Assembly: GCF_907165215.1 (NCBI RefSeq)
Contig: NZ_CAJRAY010000083.1
Location: 87,741 to 151,740, forward strand
Origin: Thermobacillus xylanilyticus
Lineage (GTDB): Bacteria; Bacillota; Bacilli; Paenibacillales; Paenibacillaceae
Length of the DNA: 64,000 nucleotides
Reading direction: 5' to 3'
Below are positions 52,422 through 61,792 of this stretch, one piece after another. The first letter of the stretch is position 1. Each line of letters starts with the position of its first letter. The notes below the pieces were generated by a model that was not told the origin of the DNA, did no database searches, and saw only the letters and a list, made by a program, of their open reading frames with translations. A program made the translations under genes and the position numbers.

Positions 52422-53339
52422 ATGCCGATCAAGGTGCCTGACAATCTCCCGGCCAAGGAGATTCTGGCCGAAGAGAATATCTTTTTCATGGACGAGACTG
52501 TCGCGTTCCATCAGGACATTCGTCCGCTCCGCATCGCCATCCTGAACCTGATGCCGACGAAGGAGACGACGGAGACGCAGCTGCTCCGCCTGATCGGCAA
52601 TACGCCGCTGCAGGTCGAGGTGGTGCTGCTTCATCCGAAGACGCACGTGTCCAAGAACACGTCGGCCGAGCATCTGGCGACATTCTACAAGACGTTCGAC
52701 GAGATTTCGACCCAGTACTACGACGGCATGATCATCACCGGCGCGCCGGTCGAGCATCTGCCGTTCGAAGAAGTCGATTATTGGGAAGAATTGAAGGCGA
52801 TCATGACCTGGTCGCGCCGCCACGTCACTTCGACGTTCCACATCTGCTGGGGCGCCCAGGCGGGGCTGTACCACCATTACGGCATTCCGAAGTATCTGCT
52901 GCCCGAGAAAGTGTTCGGCGTCTTCCCGCACACGGTGACGAAGCGGAACGTCCCGCTGCTGCGCGGGTTCGACGAATTGTTCTACGTTCCGCAGTCCCGC
53001 CATACGGAGGTGCGGCAGGAGGACATCGAGAAGGTCGGCGATCTTGAAATTCTGTCGAGCTCGGAGGAATCCGGCGTCTACATCGTCGCTTCCAAGGACG
53101 GCCGGCAGATCTTCGTGACCGGGCATTCCGAATACGATCCGCTGACGCTCAAGTTCGAGTATGAACGCGACAAAGCGAAGGGCCTCCGGATCAACGTGCC
53201 GAAGAACTACTTTCCGAACGACGACCCGACCCGCATGCCGCTCTCTTCGTGGCGCGCGCATGCGAACCTGCTGTTCTCGAACTGGCTGAATTACTACGTT
53301 TACCAGCAGACCCCGTACGAGCTGGGAGCGGGCATCTAG
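52422..53339 (+). CDS. metA: Homoserine O-acetyltransferase (MetA family)
   Basis: A 305-residue enzyme, first step of methionine synthesis. Catalytic Cys142 is in [14 protein letters not shown] and the His-Glu pair is in GHSEYDPL. The acyl-donor position 111 is Glu ([11 protein letters not shown]). In characterised MetA proteins Glu111 gives acetyl-CoA specificity and Gly111 succinyl-CoA, so this should make O-acetylhomoserine despite the usual HTS name. GAAGGAG precedes the ATG at 52422. It is under the S-box. Confidence 0.92.
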   Translation: MPIKVPDNLPAKEILAEENIFFMDETVAFHQDIRPLRIAILNLMPTKETTETQLLRLIGNTPLQVEVVLLHPKTHVSKNTSAEHLATFYKTFDEISTQYYDGMIITGAPVEHLPFEEVDYWEELKAIMTWSRRHVTSTFHICWGAQAGLYHHYGIPKYLLPEKVFGVFPHTVTKRNVPLLRGFDELFYVPQSRHTEVRQEDIEKVGDLEILSSSEESGVYIVASKDGRQIFVTGHSEYDPLTLKFEYERDKAKGLRINVPKNYFPNDDPTRMPLSSWRAHANLLFSNWLNYYVYQQTPYELGAGI

Positions 53340-53360
53340 TCATCCGTGTCGATCGCAGAA

Positions 53361-53406
53361 CGCCGTCTCGACTCCGGCACGCCCTGGAGTCGTGCGGCGA
53401 CTTTTT
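53361..53406 (+). terminator. Intercistronic hairpin with T run between metA and metI
   Basis: CGCCG...CGACTCC (53361-53375) pairs with GGAGTCG...GGCG (to 53399), followed by CTTTTTC. It may partially terminate, lowering metI/patB relative to metA. Confidence 0.6.
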
Positions 53407-53434
53407 CAATCAATACATGATTAAGGAGCTCTGA

Positions 53435-54598
53435 ATGATGAGAATTGAAAGCCGTTTGGCGCAAATCGGCTCGGTCAAGGAGCCCGTCACCGGGGCGGTC
53501 AGCTATCCGATCTATCAAGCCACCGCCTTCCGCCATCCCAAGCTCGGCCAAAGTACCGGATTCGACTATGCCCGGACGAAAAGCCCGACCCGCAAGGTGC
53601 TCGAGGAAGCGGCGGCCGAGCTGGAATCCGGCGACGCCGGGTTCGCCTGCAGCTCGGGGATGGCGGCGCTGCAGACGATCTTCGCGCTGTTCTCGCAAGG
53701 CGACCACCTGCTGGTGTCGCTGGACCTGTACGGCGGCACGTACCGGCTCATTGAACAGGTCATGTCCCGCTTCGGCGTGACGGCGTCGTACCTTGATACG
53801 AACAACATCGAAGCGCTCGAGGCGAACCTGAGACCGGGCAGCACGAAGGCGGTGCTGGTCGAGACGCCGACGAATCCGCTCATGATGATCACCGATCTGG
53901 CGCGGGTCAGCGAGTGGGCGAAATCCCGCGGGCTACTCGTCATCGTCGACAACACGCTGCTGACGCCGTTCTTCCAGCGGCCGCTGGAGCTCGGCGCGGA
54001 CATCGTGATCCACAGTGCGACGAAATATTTGGCCGGCCATAACGACGTGCTTGCCGGACTGATCGTGACGAAGGGCAAGGAGCTGTCCGAGCGGATGGCT
54101 TTCCTGCACAACTCGATCGGCGCGGTGCTCGGTCCGCAGGATTCCTGGCTGCTCATGCGCGGCATGAAGACGCTCGCGCTGCGGATGGAGCGCCATCAGG
54201 CGAATGCGAGCCGCATCGCCGAATTTCTGCTGGAGCATCCGCTTGTGACGGATGTGTATTATCCGGCGTTGCCGCACCATCCGGGACATGAGATCCAGAA
54301 GCGGCAATCGTCGGGGAATACGGGCATTTTCTCGTTCAAGCTCAAAGATGTCCGCCTCGTCGAGCCGGTGCTGCGCCATGTGAAGTTGATCGCGTTTGCG
54401 GAGAGCCTCGGCGGCGTCGAATCGCTCATGACGTATCCGGCCGTCCAGACGCACGCGGACATTCCGGAGGAAATCCGGCGCGCGGTCGGCGTGGACGACC
54501 GGCTGCTCAGGCTGTCGGTCGGCATCGAGCATTGCGATGATCTGATCGAAGACCTCGGACAGGCATTGGAGCAGGCAGCAAGAGAGACGGAGGTATAA
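53435..54598 (+). CDS. metI: Cystathionine gamma-synthase / O-acetylhomoserine thiolyase (MetI)
   Basis: A 387-residue PLP enzyme of the Cys/Met metabolism family. The PLP lysine is in HSATKYLAGHNDVLAG (about residue 195); GYDYARTKSPTRKVLEE-like FDYARTKSPTR binds phosphate; SSGMAALQTIF is conserved. It joins O-acetylhomoserine with cysteine to make cystathionine, or with sulfide to make homocysteine. It resembles Bacillus MetI. AAGGAG lies 6 bp upstream of the first of two adjacent ATGs. Confidence 0.88.
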   Translation: MMRIESRLAQIGSVKEPVTGAVSYPIYQATAFRHPKLGQSTGFDYARTKSPTRKVLEEAAAELESGDAGFACSSGMAALQTIFALFSQGDHLLVSLDLYGGTYRLIEQVMSRFGVTASYLDTNNIEALEANLRPGSTKAVLVETPTNPLMMITDLARVSEWAKSRGLLVIVDNTLLTPFFQRPLELGADIVIHSATKYLAGHNDVLAGLIVTKGKELSERMAFLHNSIGAVLGPQDSWLLMRGMKTLALRMERHQANASRIAEFLLEHPLVTDVYYPALPHHPGHEIQKRQSSGNTGIFSFKLKDVRLVEPVLRHVKLIAFAESLGGVESLMTYPAVQTHADIPEEIRRAVGVDDRLLRLSVGIEHCDDLIEDLGQALEQAARETEV

Positions 54599-54603
54599 CG
54601 CAT

Positions 54604-55800
54604 ATGACAAACGGACACCGGTATGATTTTGATCGGATCATCGACAGGCGCGGCACGTCGTCGCTGAAATGGGACCAGCTCGAAACGCTGTTCGGCGGCG
54701 AGGATGTGCTGCCGCTGTTCGTCGCGGACATGGACTTCGAGGCGCCGCGGGAAGTCGTCGAAGCGATTGTCGAGCGGGCGAAGCGCGGCGTCTACGGCTA
54801 CACGATCCGAACCGAAGGGTATTACGAAGCGGTCACCGGCTGGCTCGAGCGCCGGCACGGCTGGGCGATCGAGCGCGAATGGCTCGTGTCCTCGCCCGGC
54901 GTCGTGCCGGCGCTCGCCGCGGCGATTCACGCGTTCACGGAGCCGGGCGACGGCGTCATCCTGCAGTCGCCGGTCTATTATCCGTTCTACGATGTCATCC
55001 GCGCCAACGGCCGGACCATCGTGGACAATCCGCTGCGCATCGAGGACGGTGTCTACCGGATCGACTTCGATTTGCTCGAGGAGCAGGCGAAGAGCGCGAA
55101 ACTGATGCTGCTCTGCAGCCCGCACAACCCCGGCGGCCGGGTCTGGACGGCGGACGAGCTGAAGCGGATCGGCGATATCTGCCTGAAGCATGGCATCATC
55201 GTCGTGTCCGACGAGATCCATCACGATCTCGTCTTCGCGCCGCACAAGCATGTGCCGTTCGCCAGCCTCGGTCCGGAATACGCGGAGCGTTCCATCACCT
55301 GTATCGCGCCGAGCAAGACGTTCAACCTTGCCGGGCTGCAGGCGGCGGCGGCGATCGTGCCGGGCGCCGAGCTGCGCCGGGCGTTTCTGCGGACCGCCCG
55401 CCTCGGATTGTCGATTCACATGGACAGCTACTTCGGCGTGACCGGCATGGAGACGAGCTACCGGTACGGCGAGCCGTGGCTGGAGCAGCTGCTCGTCTAT
55501 CTGCGGGAGAACCGGGATGCGCTCGTCGCGTTCTTTGAGGACCGGCTGCCGGAGCTTCAGGTCATGACGCCGGAGGCGACCTACCTGGCATGGGTCGACT
55601 GCCGCGCAATCTCGGACGATCCCGCCGAACTGAAGAAACTGATGTACAGAGAAGCGCGTGTCGCGTTCAGCGAAGGATCGGTGTTCGGCAAGCAGGGAGC
55701 GGGCTGGCTGCGGATCAACTTCGGCTGCCCGCGCGCGGTGCTGCTCGAGGCGCTCGAGCGGTTCGCCGCGGCGGCTCGGCGCCGGTTGGACGCGCGGTAA
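54604..55800 (+). CDS. patB: MalY/PatB-type cystathionine beta-lyase aminotransferase
   Basis: A 398-residue fold-type I PLP enzyme. Start FDRIIDRRGTSSLKWD is the MalY/PatB signature. The PLP site is APSKTFNLAGLQ with Lys at the usual place, and LLCSPHNPGGRVW and VVSDEIHHDLVF are present. It cleaves cystathionine to homocysteine, finishing the transsulfuration arm begun by MetA and MetI. It starts 5 bp after metI, so one operon under the S-box is likely. Confidence 0.88.
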   Translation: MTNGHRYDFDRIIDRRGTSSLKWDQLETLFGGEDVLPLFVADMDFEAPREVVEAIVERAKRGVYGYTIRTEGYYEAVTGWLERRHGWAIEREWLVSSPGVVPALAAAIHAFTEPGDGVILQSPVYYPFYDVIRANGRTIVDNPLRIEDGVYRIDFDLLEEQAKSAKLMLLCSPHNPGGRVWTADELKRIGDICLKHGIIVVSDEIHHDLVFAPHKHVPFASLGPEYAERSITCIAPSKTFNLAGLQAAAAIVPGAELRRAFLRTARLGLSIHMDSYFGVTGMETSYRYGEPWLEQLLVYLRENRDALVAFFEDRLPELQVMTPEATYLAWVDCRAISDDPAELKKLMYREARVAFSEGSVFGKQGAGWLRINFGCPRAVLLEALERFAAAARRRLDAR

Positions 55801-56017
55801 GCGGCGTGTCGGGCGCCGGCCGGGGCGCAGCTGACGCGCTGAAGGCTGCGCGCGGCAAAGCGCGGTGCCGGCTGACGCATGGGAAGGCGCGGCAATGGCC
55901 GGACGCGCGGTAGGCGCGGCGGCACGCCGCCCGCCCGCGTGACGCGGTCGGCCTGCGCGGGGCATGCCGCAGGCCCGCGGACAAGGCGCCGGCCTACGGG
56001 GCAAGCCGCAGCCCATG
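55801..56017. other. Very GC-rich gene-free tract after patB
   Basis: About 220 bp of very GC-rich sequence between patB and array B2 without a supported gene. GGACGCGCGGTA, which ends patB (including its stop), is repeated about 110 bp later, and CTGACGCG/CTGACGCA recurs. It looks like degenerate duplicated sequence. Confidence 0.4.
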
Positions 56018-56193
56018 GGGTGCATTTGTGCACCCTATTCGGGCAGATTACGCAGCCAACGGCCAATAAGGTGCAAATCTGCACCAAATCTTGCCTTGCT
56101 GATGCCGGCCGGGCTGATTCTGGTGCATTTGCGCACCATATTCGACGGTTCGGCAAATCCGAGGGGAAATCTGGTGCATTATTGCACCAGATA
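56018..56193. repeat. Array B2: four GGTGCA palindromes at 51-52 bp spacing
   Basis: Cores start at 56019, 56070, 56122 and 56173 (steps 51, 52, 51). Arms GGTGCA and TGCACC enclose four-base loops TTTG, AATC, TTTG and TTAT; the last core has perfect 9-bp arms TCTGGTGCA/TGCACCAGA. It shares core and periodicity with array B1 but the spacers are mostly different. It fills the gap between patB and mqnC. Confidence 0.93.
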
Positions 56194-56214
56194 GAGCCGC
56201 ACCGAATCTTTGCA

Positions 56215-56245
56215 ACGGGTCTGTCAGTCGACGTGACAGACCCGT
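56215..56245. promoter_or_regulatory. Perfect 12-bp hairpin upstream of mqnC
   Basis: ACGGGTCTGTCA (56215-56226), GTCGACG, TGACAGACCCGT (56234-56245). It is followed by TTGTGTT rather than a T run. It may terminate the patB transcript weakly or be an operator. Confidence 0.55.
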
Positions 56246-56318
56246 TTGTGTTACGATGATAGGGACAACGTACATGCGCGGCCGGATCGGCCGGCCTGGG
56301 ATGAGGAGGGTCCGGGAA

Positions 56319-57455
56319 ATGAGCCAAGTGGACCGCATACTGGACAAAGCGCTGAATGGCGGAAGACTCGGCCTCGAGGAGATCGTGACGCTGTTCGAGA
56401 GCGACGAGATCGAGAAGATGGGCGCCGCGGCGGACACGATCATGAAGCGATTCCATCCGGAACCGATCACGACATTCGTCATCGGCCGGAACATCAACTA
56501 TTCGAACATCTGCGACACCTACTGCCGGTTCTGTGCGTTCTACCGTGCGCCGGGGTCGCCGGAGGGCTACGTGCTGCCCAACGAGACGATTTTCCGGAAG
56601 ATCCAGGAGACGGTGGATGTCGGCGGGACGGAAATTTTGATGCAAGGCGGCACCCATCCGGATCTGCCGTTCTCGTACTACCTTGACCTGCTGCGCGAGA
56701 TCAAGAAACGGTTCCCCGGCATCACGATGCACTCGTTCTCGCCGGCCGAAATCCGCAAGATGCAGCAGGTATCGGGCGGGCTCTCGCTCGAGGAAGTCGT
56801 GCGCCAGCTGCATGAAGCCGGCCTTGATTCGCTGCCGGGCGGCGGCGCGGAGATTCTCGACGACCGGACGAGGCTCAAGATCAGCAAGCTCAAAGGTTCG
56901 TGGACCGAATGGATGGACGTGATGAAGACGGCCCATCGGATCGGCATGAACACGACGGCCACCATGGTCATCGGGTTCGGCGAGTCGATGGAGGAGAGGG
57001 CGCTGCACCTTCTCCGCGTCCGCGACGCGCAGGACGAATGCATCCGGAACGGCTACAAATCGGAAGGCTTCCTCGCGTTCATCCCGTGGACGTTCCAGCC
57101 GGACAACACGAACCTGAAGCGGGAGAAAGCGACGCCCGAAGAGTACCTGAAGACGCTGGCGATCAGCCGCATCGCCCTCGACAACATCAAGAACTTCCAG
57201 TCGTCCTGGGTGACGATGGGGCCGGAGATCGGCAAGCTGACGCTCAGCTACGGCTGCAACGATTTCGGCAGCACGATGATCGAGGAGAACGTCGTCTCGG
57301 CGGCCGGCACGACGCACAAGGTGAACATCGCCCTCATCCTCGATCTGATCCGCCAGGCGGGCAAAATCCCGGCGCAGCGCAACACGCGCTACGAAATTTT
57401 GAAAGTTTACCACGAGTCGGAAGGCGTAAGCCGCGACTTCGTCATGCAGAACTGA
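56319..57455 (+). CDS. mqnC: Cyclic dehypoxanthine futalosine synthase MqnC (radical SAM)
   Basis: A 378-residue radical-SAM enzyme of the futalosine route to menaquinone. The 4Fe-4S motif is CDTYCRFC (CxxxCxxC, about residues 70-77) in SNICDTYCRFCAFYRAPGSP. SAM and substrate motifs (MQGGTHPDL; PGGGAEILDD; FIPWTFQPDNTNL) fit the family. GAGGAGGG lies 8 bp upstream of the ATG at 56319. Other mqn genes are not in the window. Confidence 0.9.
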   Translation: MSQVDRILDKALNGGRLGLEEIVTLFESDEIEKMGAAADTIMKRFHPEPITTFVIGRNINYSNICDTYCRFCAFYRAPGSPEGYVLPNETIFRKIQETVDVGGTEILMQGGTHPDLPFSYYLDLLREIKKRFPGITMHSFSPAEIRKMQQVSGGLSLEEVVRQLHEAGLDSLPGGGAEILDDRTRLKISKLKGSWTEWMDVMKTAHRIGMNTTATMVIGFGESMEERALHLLRVRDAQDECIRNGYKSEGFLAFIPWTFQPDNTNLKREKATPEEYLKTLAISRIALDNIKNFQSSWVTMGPEIGKLTLSYGCNDFGSTMIEENVVSAAGTTHKVNIALILDLIRQAGKIPAQRNTRYEILKVYHESEGVSRDFVMQN

Positions 57456-57468
57456 ACGGCTGTCCCGA

Positions 57469-57501
57469 GCCCGGTTTTCCGGCGCGCGGGGCTTTTTTTT
57501 G
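57469..57501 (+). terminator. Terminator after mqnC
   Basis: AGCCC (57469-57473) and GGGCT (57490-57494), with inner CGG/CCG pairs, then eight T. Short stem but strong T run. Confidence 0.6.
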
Positions 57502-57587
57502 CCTCAAATTTCTATCCGTGCCGCTCCCTTCTTCGTATATCCGCCGATGGGCGGCCATATACTGTTGTCAAGGAAAGGAGTGGGCCC

Positions 57588-58661
57588 ATGGAGATCTTCG
57601 AGGTCAGGTTATCCGCCGCATCCGAAGACAAGCTGTCCGAGCTCACCCGTTGTCTGACCGAATCCTTCGCGGATTTACATATAGACGGACGTCTGGAGAC
57701 CGTTCCGGCGCACGGCCTGATCGTCTTCCGCTGCGCGGACGGCGCGCCGGATGAGAAGGAACGGATGGCCATCCACAGCCGCGCCGCCGAAGGCATGGCC
57801 GAGTATGTGCTGACCGCGGTCGAACCGGAACTGATCCGGATCATGATCCGCAAATATTACCCGTGCGGCGATGACGATCTGGAACGCATCGCGGCGCTGT
57901 GCATGCAGATGCTCGGCTCGCAGCCGGTCCGGTCAGACGGTTCGGCGAAAGAAAACGGCCCGCTCACGACTGACGCCATCATCAACCGATCCGCCCGTTT
58001 GTCCAGTGCCCCCGCACAATCACGCAACGGACAACCGGCCGGCCCGGAGAACGCGGATGCATCCGTCAAGGCCGGCCGCACCTCAGTCCCCAAGGCGGAC
58101 GCCACCCTGGAGTCCTCCGGCATGGAGCCTGACTTGGCCCGTCGCAGGCGCAAAAGACACATTGCGTCGGAACTGTTCGCTTACCTGCAGGAGCGGCCGT
58201 CGCTCCATCTGGAGGGCTACATCACGTTCCGGCTGGACAAGTATTGGGAAGAGCTGGCCGAGGCGGCGGAAGCCGCGGTCGACGAGTTCGTGATGGACCG
58301 CCAGTACCGGGAGTTCATCGGGCTGCTCAACGAATTCGTCGGGCTGCAGCAGCCCAAGGTGTCCTCGGTCAATCTGGTGCTCAAGGCCGACGGCGGCTTC
58401 GCGCTGTACGACGAGTCGTTCCGTCCGATGGATCCCGGAGAAGGCGGGCGACTCACCCTGGAACTGACGGATGAGGAGCTGAACGTCGAAGACATGGTCG
58501 TCAGCTGTCTGATCGCGATCTCCCCCCGGGAAATCACGCTGCACGCCCGCGATCCGGAACTGCCGGTCGTGCGGACGATCGAAGCGATTTTCGCCGAGCG
58601 GGTGACCGTCTGCGCGGGCTGCCGCTCCTGCCGTCCGCTGACCGGCGCCGCTTTGAATTGA
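57588..58661 (+). CDS. ytxC: YtxC-family sporulation protein with low-complexity middle
   Basis: A 357-residue protein matching the Bacillus YtxC family: an N-terminal domain (EDKLSELTRCLTESFADLHI) and a C-terminal one with GYITFRLDKYWEELAEAAEA, VDEFVMDRQYREFIGLLNEF and CLIAISPREITLHA. About 65 residues (roughly 115-180) rich in Ser, Ala, Pro and Asn separate them and look unstructured. In Bacillus ytxC also directly precedes thrS. Its role in sporulation is poorly defined. GGAAAGGAG precedes the ATG. Confidence 0.82.
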   Translation: MEIFEVRLSAASEDKLSELTRCLTESFADLHIDGRLETVPAHGLIVFRCADGAPDEKERMAIHSRAAEGMAEYVLTAVEPELIRIMIRKYYPCGDDDLERIAALCMQMLGSQPVRSDGSAKENGPLTTDAIINRSARLSSAPAQSRNGQPAGPENADASVKAGRTSVPKADATLESSGMEPDLARRRRKRHIASELFAYLQERPSLHLEGYITFRLDKYWEELAEAAEAAVDEFVMDRQYREFIGLLNEFVGLQQPKVSSVNLVLKADGGFALYDESFRPMDPGEGGRLTLELTDEELNVEDMVVSCLIAISPREITLHARDPELPVVRTIEAIFAERVTVCAGCRSCRPLTGAALN

Positions 58662-58698
58662 CCGCTTCCGCGGACGGAAAAAACTCCGCGCTTCTCGC

Positions 58699-58727
58699 TT
58701 GACCGTGCCGAATGCCGGGAGTATAAT
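58699..58727 (+). promoter_or_regulatory. thrS promoter
   Basis: TTGACC (58699-58704), 17-bp spacer and TATAAT (58722-58727), a near-consensus sigma-A promoter for the T-box leader. Confidence 0.85.
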
Positions 58728-58733
58728 GATGTG

Positions 58734-59019
58734 CAACGGCGACGACGAAGACATGTTCTCGTCAACCGGCACGGTACAGAGAGAGGGAACACGGGCTGCA
58801 ATTCCCTCCCGGAGCCAGACGGGAATACCCCTTCATCAGCCGTGCGGTTGAACGGGCCTCGCCCCCAGTATGCCGCACCGGGTCATCTCCGTTACGGGAT
58901 GCTTGAGGCGGACGTCCGCCCCGATTCGCATGGCATTCGGGACACGGCGGCCGCGAACAAGGGTGGAACCACGGGCAGACAAGCGCTCGTCCCTTTCGGG
59001 ACGGGTGTTTTTTATTTTT
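58734..59019 (+). ncRNA. T-box riboswitch leader of thrS
   Basis: A long leader with the T-box sequence AACAAGGGTGGAACCACGGG (58956-58975), which forms the antiterminator and binds the tRNA acceptor end. Stem I carries the specifier loop GGAATACCCC; ACC at 58827-58829 is a threonine codon. The terminator is 58981-59019: CGTCCC/GGGACG plus GU-rich lower stem and TTTTTT. Uncharged tRNA-Thr should promote thrS read-through. Confidence 0.92.
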
Positions 59020-59037
59020 CGAAGGAGGTTGCCAAAC

Positions 59038-60975
59038 ATGTCGATTCGCATCACGTTTCCGGACGGCGCGGTAAGGGAGTATGCCGCGGGAACGACCGTC
59101 GAGGAAGTGGCGGGCTCGATCAGCCCGGGATTGAAGAAGAACGCCGTCGCGGGCAAGGTGAACGGCAAGCTCGTCGACGTCTACGCGCCGATTGAGGAAG
59201 ACGCGACGCTCGAGATCGTCACGCCCGATTCGCAGGACGGCCTCGAAATCATGCGGCACAGCACGGCGCACCTGATGGCGCAGGCGCTCAAGCGGCTGTA
59301 CGGCGGGAAGAACGTCAAGCTCGGCATCGGGCCGGTCATCGAGGACGGTTTCTATTACGATGTCGATCTGGACCGTCCGATTTCTTCCGACGATCTGGAG
59401 GCAATCGAGAAGGAGATGGCCAAGATCGTCGCCGAGGATCTGCCGATCCGGCGCCGCGTCGTGAGCCGCGAAGAAGCAATCAGGATCTACGAGGAGCTGG
59501 GTGACCCGCTCAAGCTCGAGCTGATTCATGACCTGCCGGAGGACGCGGTCATCACGATCTACGACCAGGGCGAGTTCTTCGACCTGTGCCGCGGGCCGCA
59601 CCTGCCGTCGACCGGGCGGATCAAGTCGTTCAAGCTGCTCAGCGTCGCGGGGGCGTACTGGAGAGGCGACTCCCGGAACAAAATGCTCCAGCGCATCTAC
59701 GGCACGGCGTTCCCGAAGAAAGCGCAGCTCGACGAATACCTCCATCTGCTGGAAGAAGCGAAGAAGCGCGACCACCGCAAGCTCGGCCGCGAGCTCGGCA
59801 TGTTCACGTTCTCGCGGGAAGTCGGCCAGGGGCTGCCGCTCTGGCTGCCGAACGGCGCGAAGCTGCGCCGCACGCTGGAACGGTACATCGTCGACCTCGA
59901 AGAGCGCCTCGGCTATCTGCACGTTTACACGCCGGTGCTCGCGAACGTCGAGCTGTACAAAATTTCCGGCCACTGGGACCATTACCATGAAGACATGTTC
60001 CCGCTGATGAAGCTGGACAACGAAGAGCTGGTGCTGCGCCCGATGAACTGCCCGCACCACATGATGGTGTACAAGAGCGACATGCGCAGCTACCGCGATC
60101 TGCCGATCCGGATCGCCGAGCTGGGCACGATGCACCGCTACGAAATGTCCGGCGCGCTCACCGGCCTGCACCGCGTACGCGCCATGACGCTGAACGACGC
60201 CCACATCTTCTGCCGGCCGGATCAGATCAAGGAAGAGTTCGCCCGCGTCATCCAGCTCATCCAGCAGGTGTACAAAGATTTCGGCATCACGGAATACCGG
60301 TTCCGGCTGTCGTACCGGGATCCGAAGGATACCGAGAAATATTATCCGGACGACGCCATGTGGGAGAACTCGCAGCGCATGCTGAAAGAGGTCGTCGAGG
60401 AGCTCGGGCTGCCGTATTTCGAAGCGGAAGGCGAAGCGGCGTTCTACGGACCGAAGCTGGACGTGCAGATCAAGACGGCACTCGGCCGCGAAGAGACGCT
60501 GTCCACGGCGCAGCTGGACTTCCTGCTGCCGGAACGGTTCCAGCTCGAATATATCGGCGAAGACGGACAGAAGCATCGCCCGGTCGTCATTCACCGCGGC
60601 ATCATCAGCACGATGGAACGGATGACCGCTTTCCTGCTCGAAAACTTCGCGGGGGCGCTGCCGCTCTGGCTGTCTCCGATTCAGGCGCGCGTCATTCCGG
60701 TCTCGCAGCAATTTGACGATTATGCGCAGAAGACGACCGAGCGGCTGAAGGAAGCGGGCATCCGCGCCGAAGCGGACCTGCGCAACGAGAAGTTGGGCTA
60801 TAAAATCCGCGGCGCGCAGCTCGAGAAAATTCCGTACATGCTCATCGTCGGCGAGAAAGAAGCGACCAGCGACGCCGTCTCCGTGCGGAAGCGAGGCGAA
60901 GGCGACATCGGCGCCAAGTCCGTCGCCGAGACGATCGACATGCTGCTGGAGGAAATCCGCACCCGCAAAGTGTAA
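59038..60975 (+). CDS. thrS: Threonyl-tRNA synthetase
   Basis: A 645-residue class II synthetase. Domains: TGS ([20 protein letters not shown]), editing domain with [16 protein letters not shown] and [11 protein letters not shown], catalytic core with zinc ligands including Cys in [12 protein letters not shown] and His in later motifs, motif 2 [19 protein letters not shown], and the anticodon-binding C-terminus ([19 protein letters not shown]). Length is normal. AAGGAGG precedes the ATG at 59038, downstream of the T-box terminator. Confidence 0.95.
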   Translation: MSIRITFPDGAVREYAAGTTVEEVAGSISPGLKKNAVAGKVNGKLVDVYAPIEEDATLEIVTPDSQDGLEIMRHSTAHLMAQALKRLYGGKNVKLGIGPVIEDGFYYDVDLDRPISSDDLEAIEKEMAKIVAEDLPIRRRVVSREEAIRIYEELGDPLKLELIHDLPEDAVITIYDQGEFFDLCRGPHLPSTGRIKSFKLLSVAGAYWRGDSRNKMLQRIYGTAFPKKAQLDEYLHLLEEAKKRDHRKLGRELGMFTFSREVGQGLPLWLPNGAKLRRTLERYIVDLEERLGYLHVYTPVLANVELYKISGHWDHYHEDMFPLMKLDNEELVLRPMNCPHHMMVYKSDMRSYRDLPIRIAELGTMHRYEMSGALTGLHRVRAMTLNDAHIFCRPDQIKEEFARVIQLIQQVYKDFGITEYRFRLSYRDPKDTEKYYPDDAMWENSQRMLKEVVEELGLPYFEAEGEAAFYGPKLDVQIKTALGREETLSTAQLDFLLPERFQLEYIGEDGQKHRPVVIHRGIISTMERMTAFLLENFAGALPLWLSPIQARVIPVSQQFDDYAQKTTERLKEAGIRAEADLRNEKLGYKIRGAQLEKIPYMLIVGEKEATSDAVSVRKRGEGDIGAKSVAETIDMLLEEIRTRKV

Positions 60976-61048
60976 AACCGCGTGTGAACCGCCTGCATAA
61001 TTCAGAAGGCATCGGGGCAACCTCCGAATAAGGAGGAGATTCGACTCG

Positions 61049-61627
61049 ATGTCGACAGCATCTGGTTTATCGCGTTGTCGTTCTGCGGCGCTTCGGCTCG
61101 CGGCAGCCGCCGCTGTGGCCATCGCCGCCGTATGCGCGCCGGTCGCCCCGGCAGCTTCCGCACCGGCATCATCCGCCGGAACCGCGGACTCCGAGGCGGG
61201 AGACGCGGAAGCCGGCAGGTTCGAATCCGTCGTCGTCACGGCGACCGGCTATACGGCCGGAGTGGAATCGACCGGCAAGCGGCCGGGCCAGCGCGGTTAC
61301 GGCATCACGTATTCCGGAGTCAAGGTGAGGCGCGGAATCGTCTCAACGATCGCCGCGGACCCGAAGGTTTTCCCGATCGGCACCCTGCTGTACATTCCCG
61401 GTTACGGGTACGGCGTCGTCGCCGACACCGGCAAGGCGATCAAAGGCCATCGCATCGACCTCTATTTCGAGACGCCGAGCCAGGTTTACCGCGAGTGGGG
61501 CAAGCGGACCGTCAAAGTCGAAGTGCTCAAGCGGGGAAGCGGCAAACTGACCGAAGCGCAGCTTGCCGAACTCGGCCGCGCGGTTGCGGCCGGTCAATGG
61601 ATTCCCGTCGCGAAGCGCGAAACTTGA
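61049..61627 (+). CDS. Secreted 3D-domain protein (YuiC/YabE-type, MltA-like barrel)
   Basis: A 192-residue protein with a Sec signal peptide ([20 protein letters not shown], cleavage around the ASA repeats near residue 38). The C-terminal 3D domain has [29 protein letters not shown] and [20 protein letters not shown], where three Asp form the putative active site of Sps/YuiC-type muralytic proteins. It likely acts on peptidoglycan, perhaps during germination or growth. AAGGAGG precedes the ATG. A terminator follows. Confidence 0.82.
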   Translation: MSTASGLSRCRSAALRLAAAAAVAIAAVCAPVAPAASAPASSAGTADSEAGDAEAGRFESVVVTATGYTAGVESTGKRPGQRGYGITYSGVKVRRGIVSTIAADPKVFPIGTLLYIPGYGYGVVADTGKAIKGHRIDLYFETPSQVYREWGKRTVKVEVLKRGSGKLTEAQLAELGRAVAAGQWIPVAKRET

Positions 61628-61641
61628 TACCTGCGTGACAT

Positions 61642-61677
61642 ATCCCGTTGCCATCGGCGGCGGGATTTGATTTTTTT
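61642..61677 (+). terminator. Terminator after 3D-domain gene
   Basis: ATCCCGTTGCC (61642-61652), ATC, GGCGGCGGGAT (61656-61666) with two GU pairs, then TTGATTTTTTT. Confidence 0.8.
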
Positions 61678-61792
61678 CGGGGGCAGCGGACAAATCATGT
61701 CCTTCGGTACTCGTATTTGCCACTGTTCCGTGATAAGATGTATTGTGCGGGTAAGGGGTTTGTAAAAAAATTTCCTAAGGATGTGCGGTGCC

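Noticed and set aside
57469..58661. Split of ytxC into two genes because of the low-complexity middle
   Set aside because: A single frame covers both conserved halves without a stop or internal ribosome site, and total size is only moderately above the family's.
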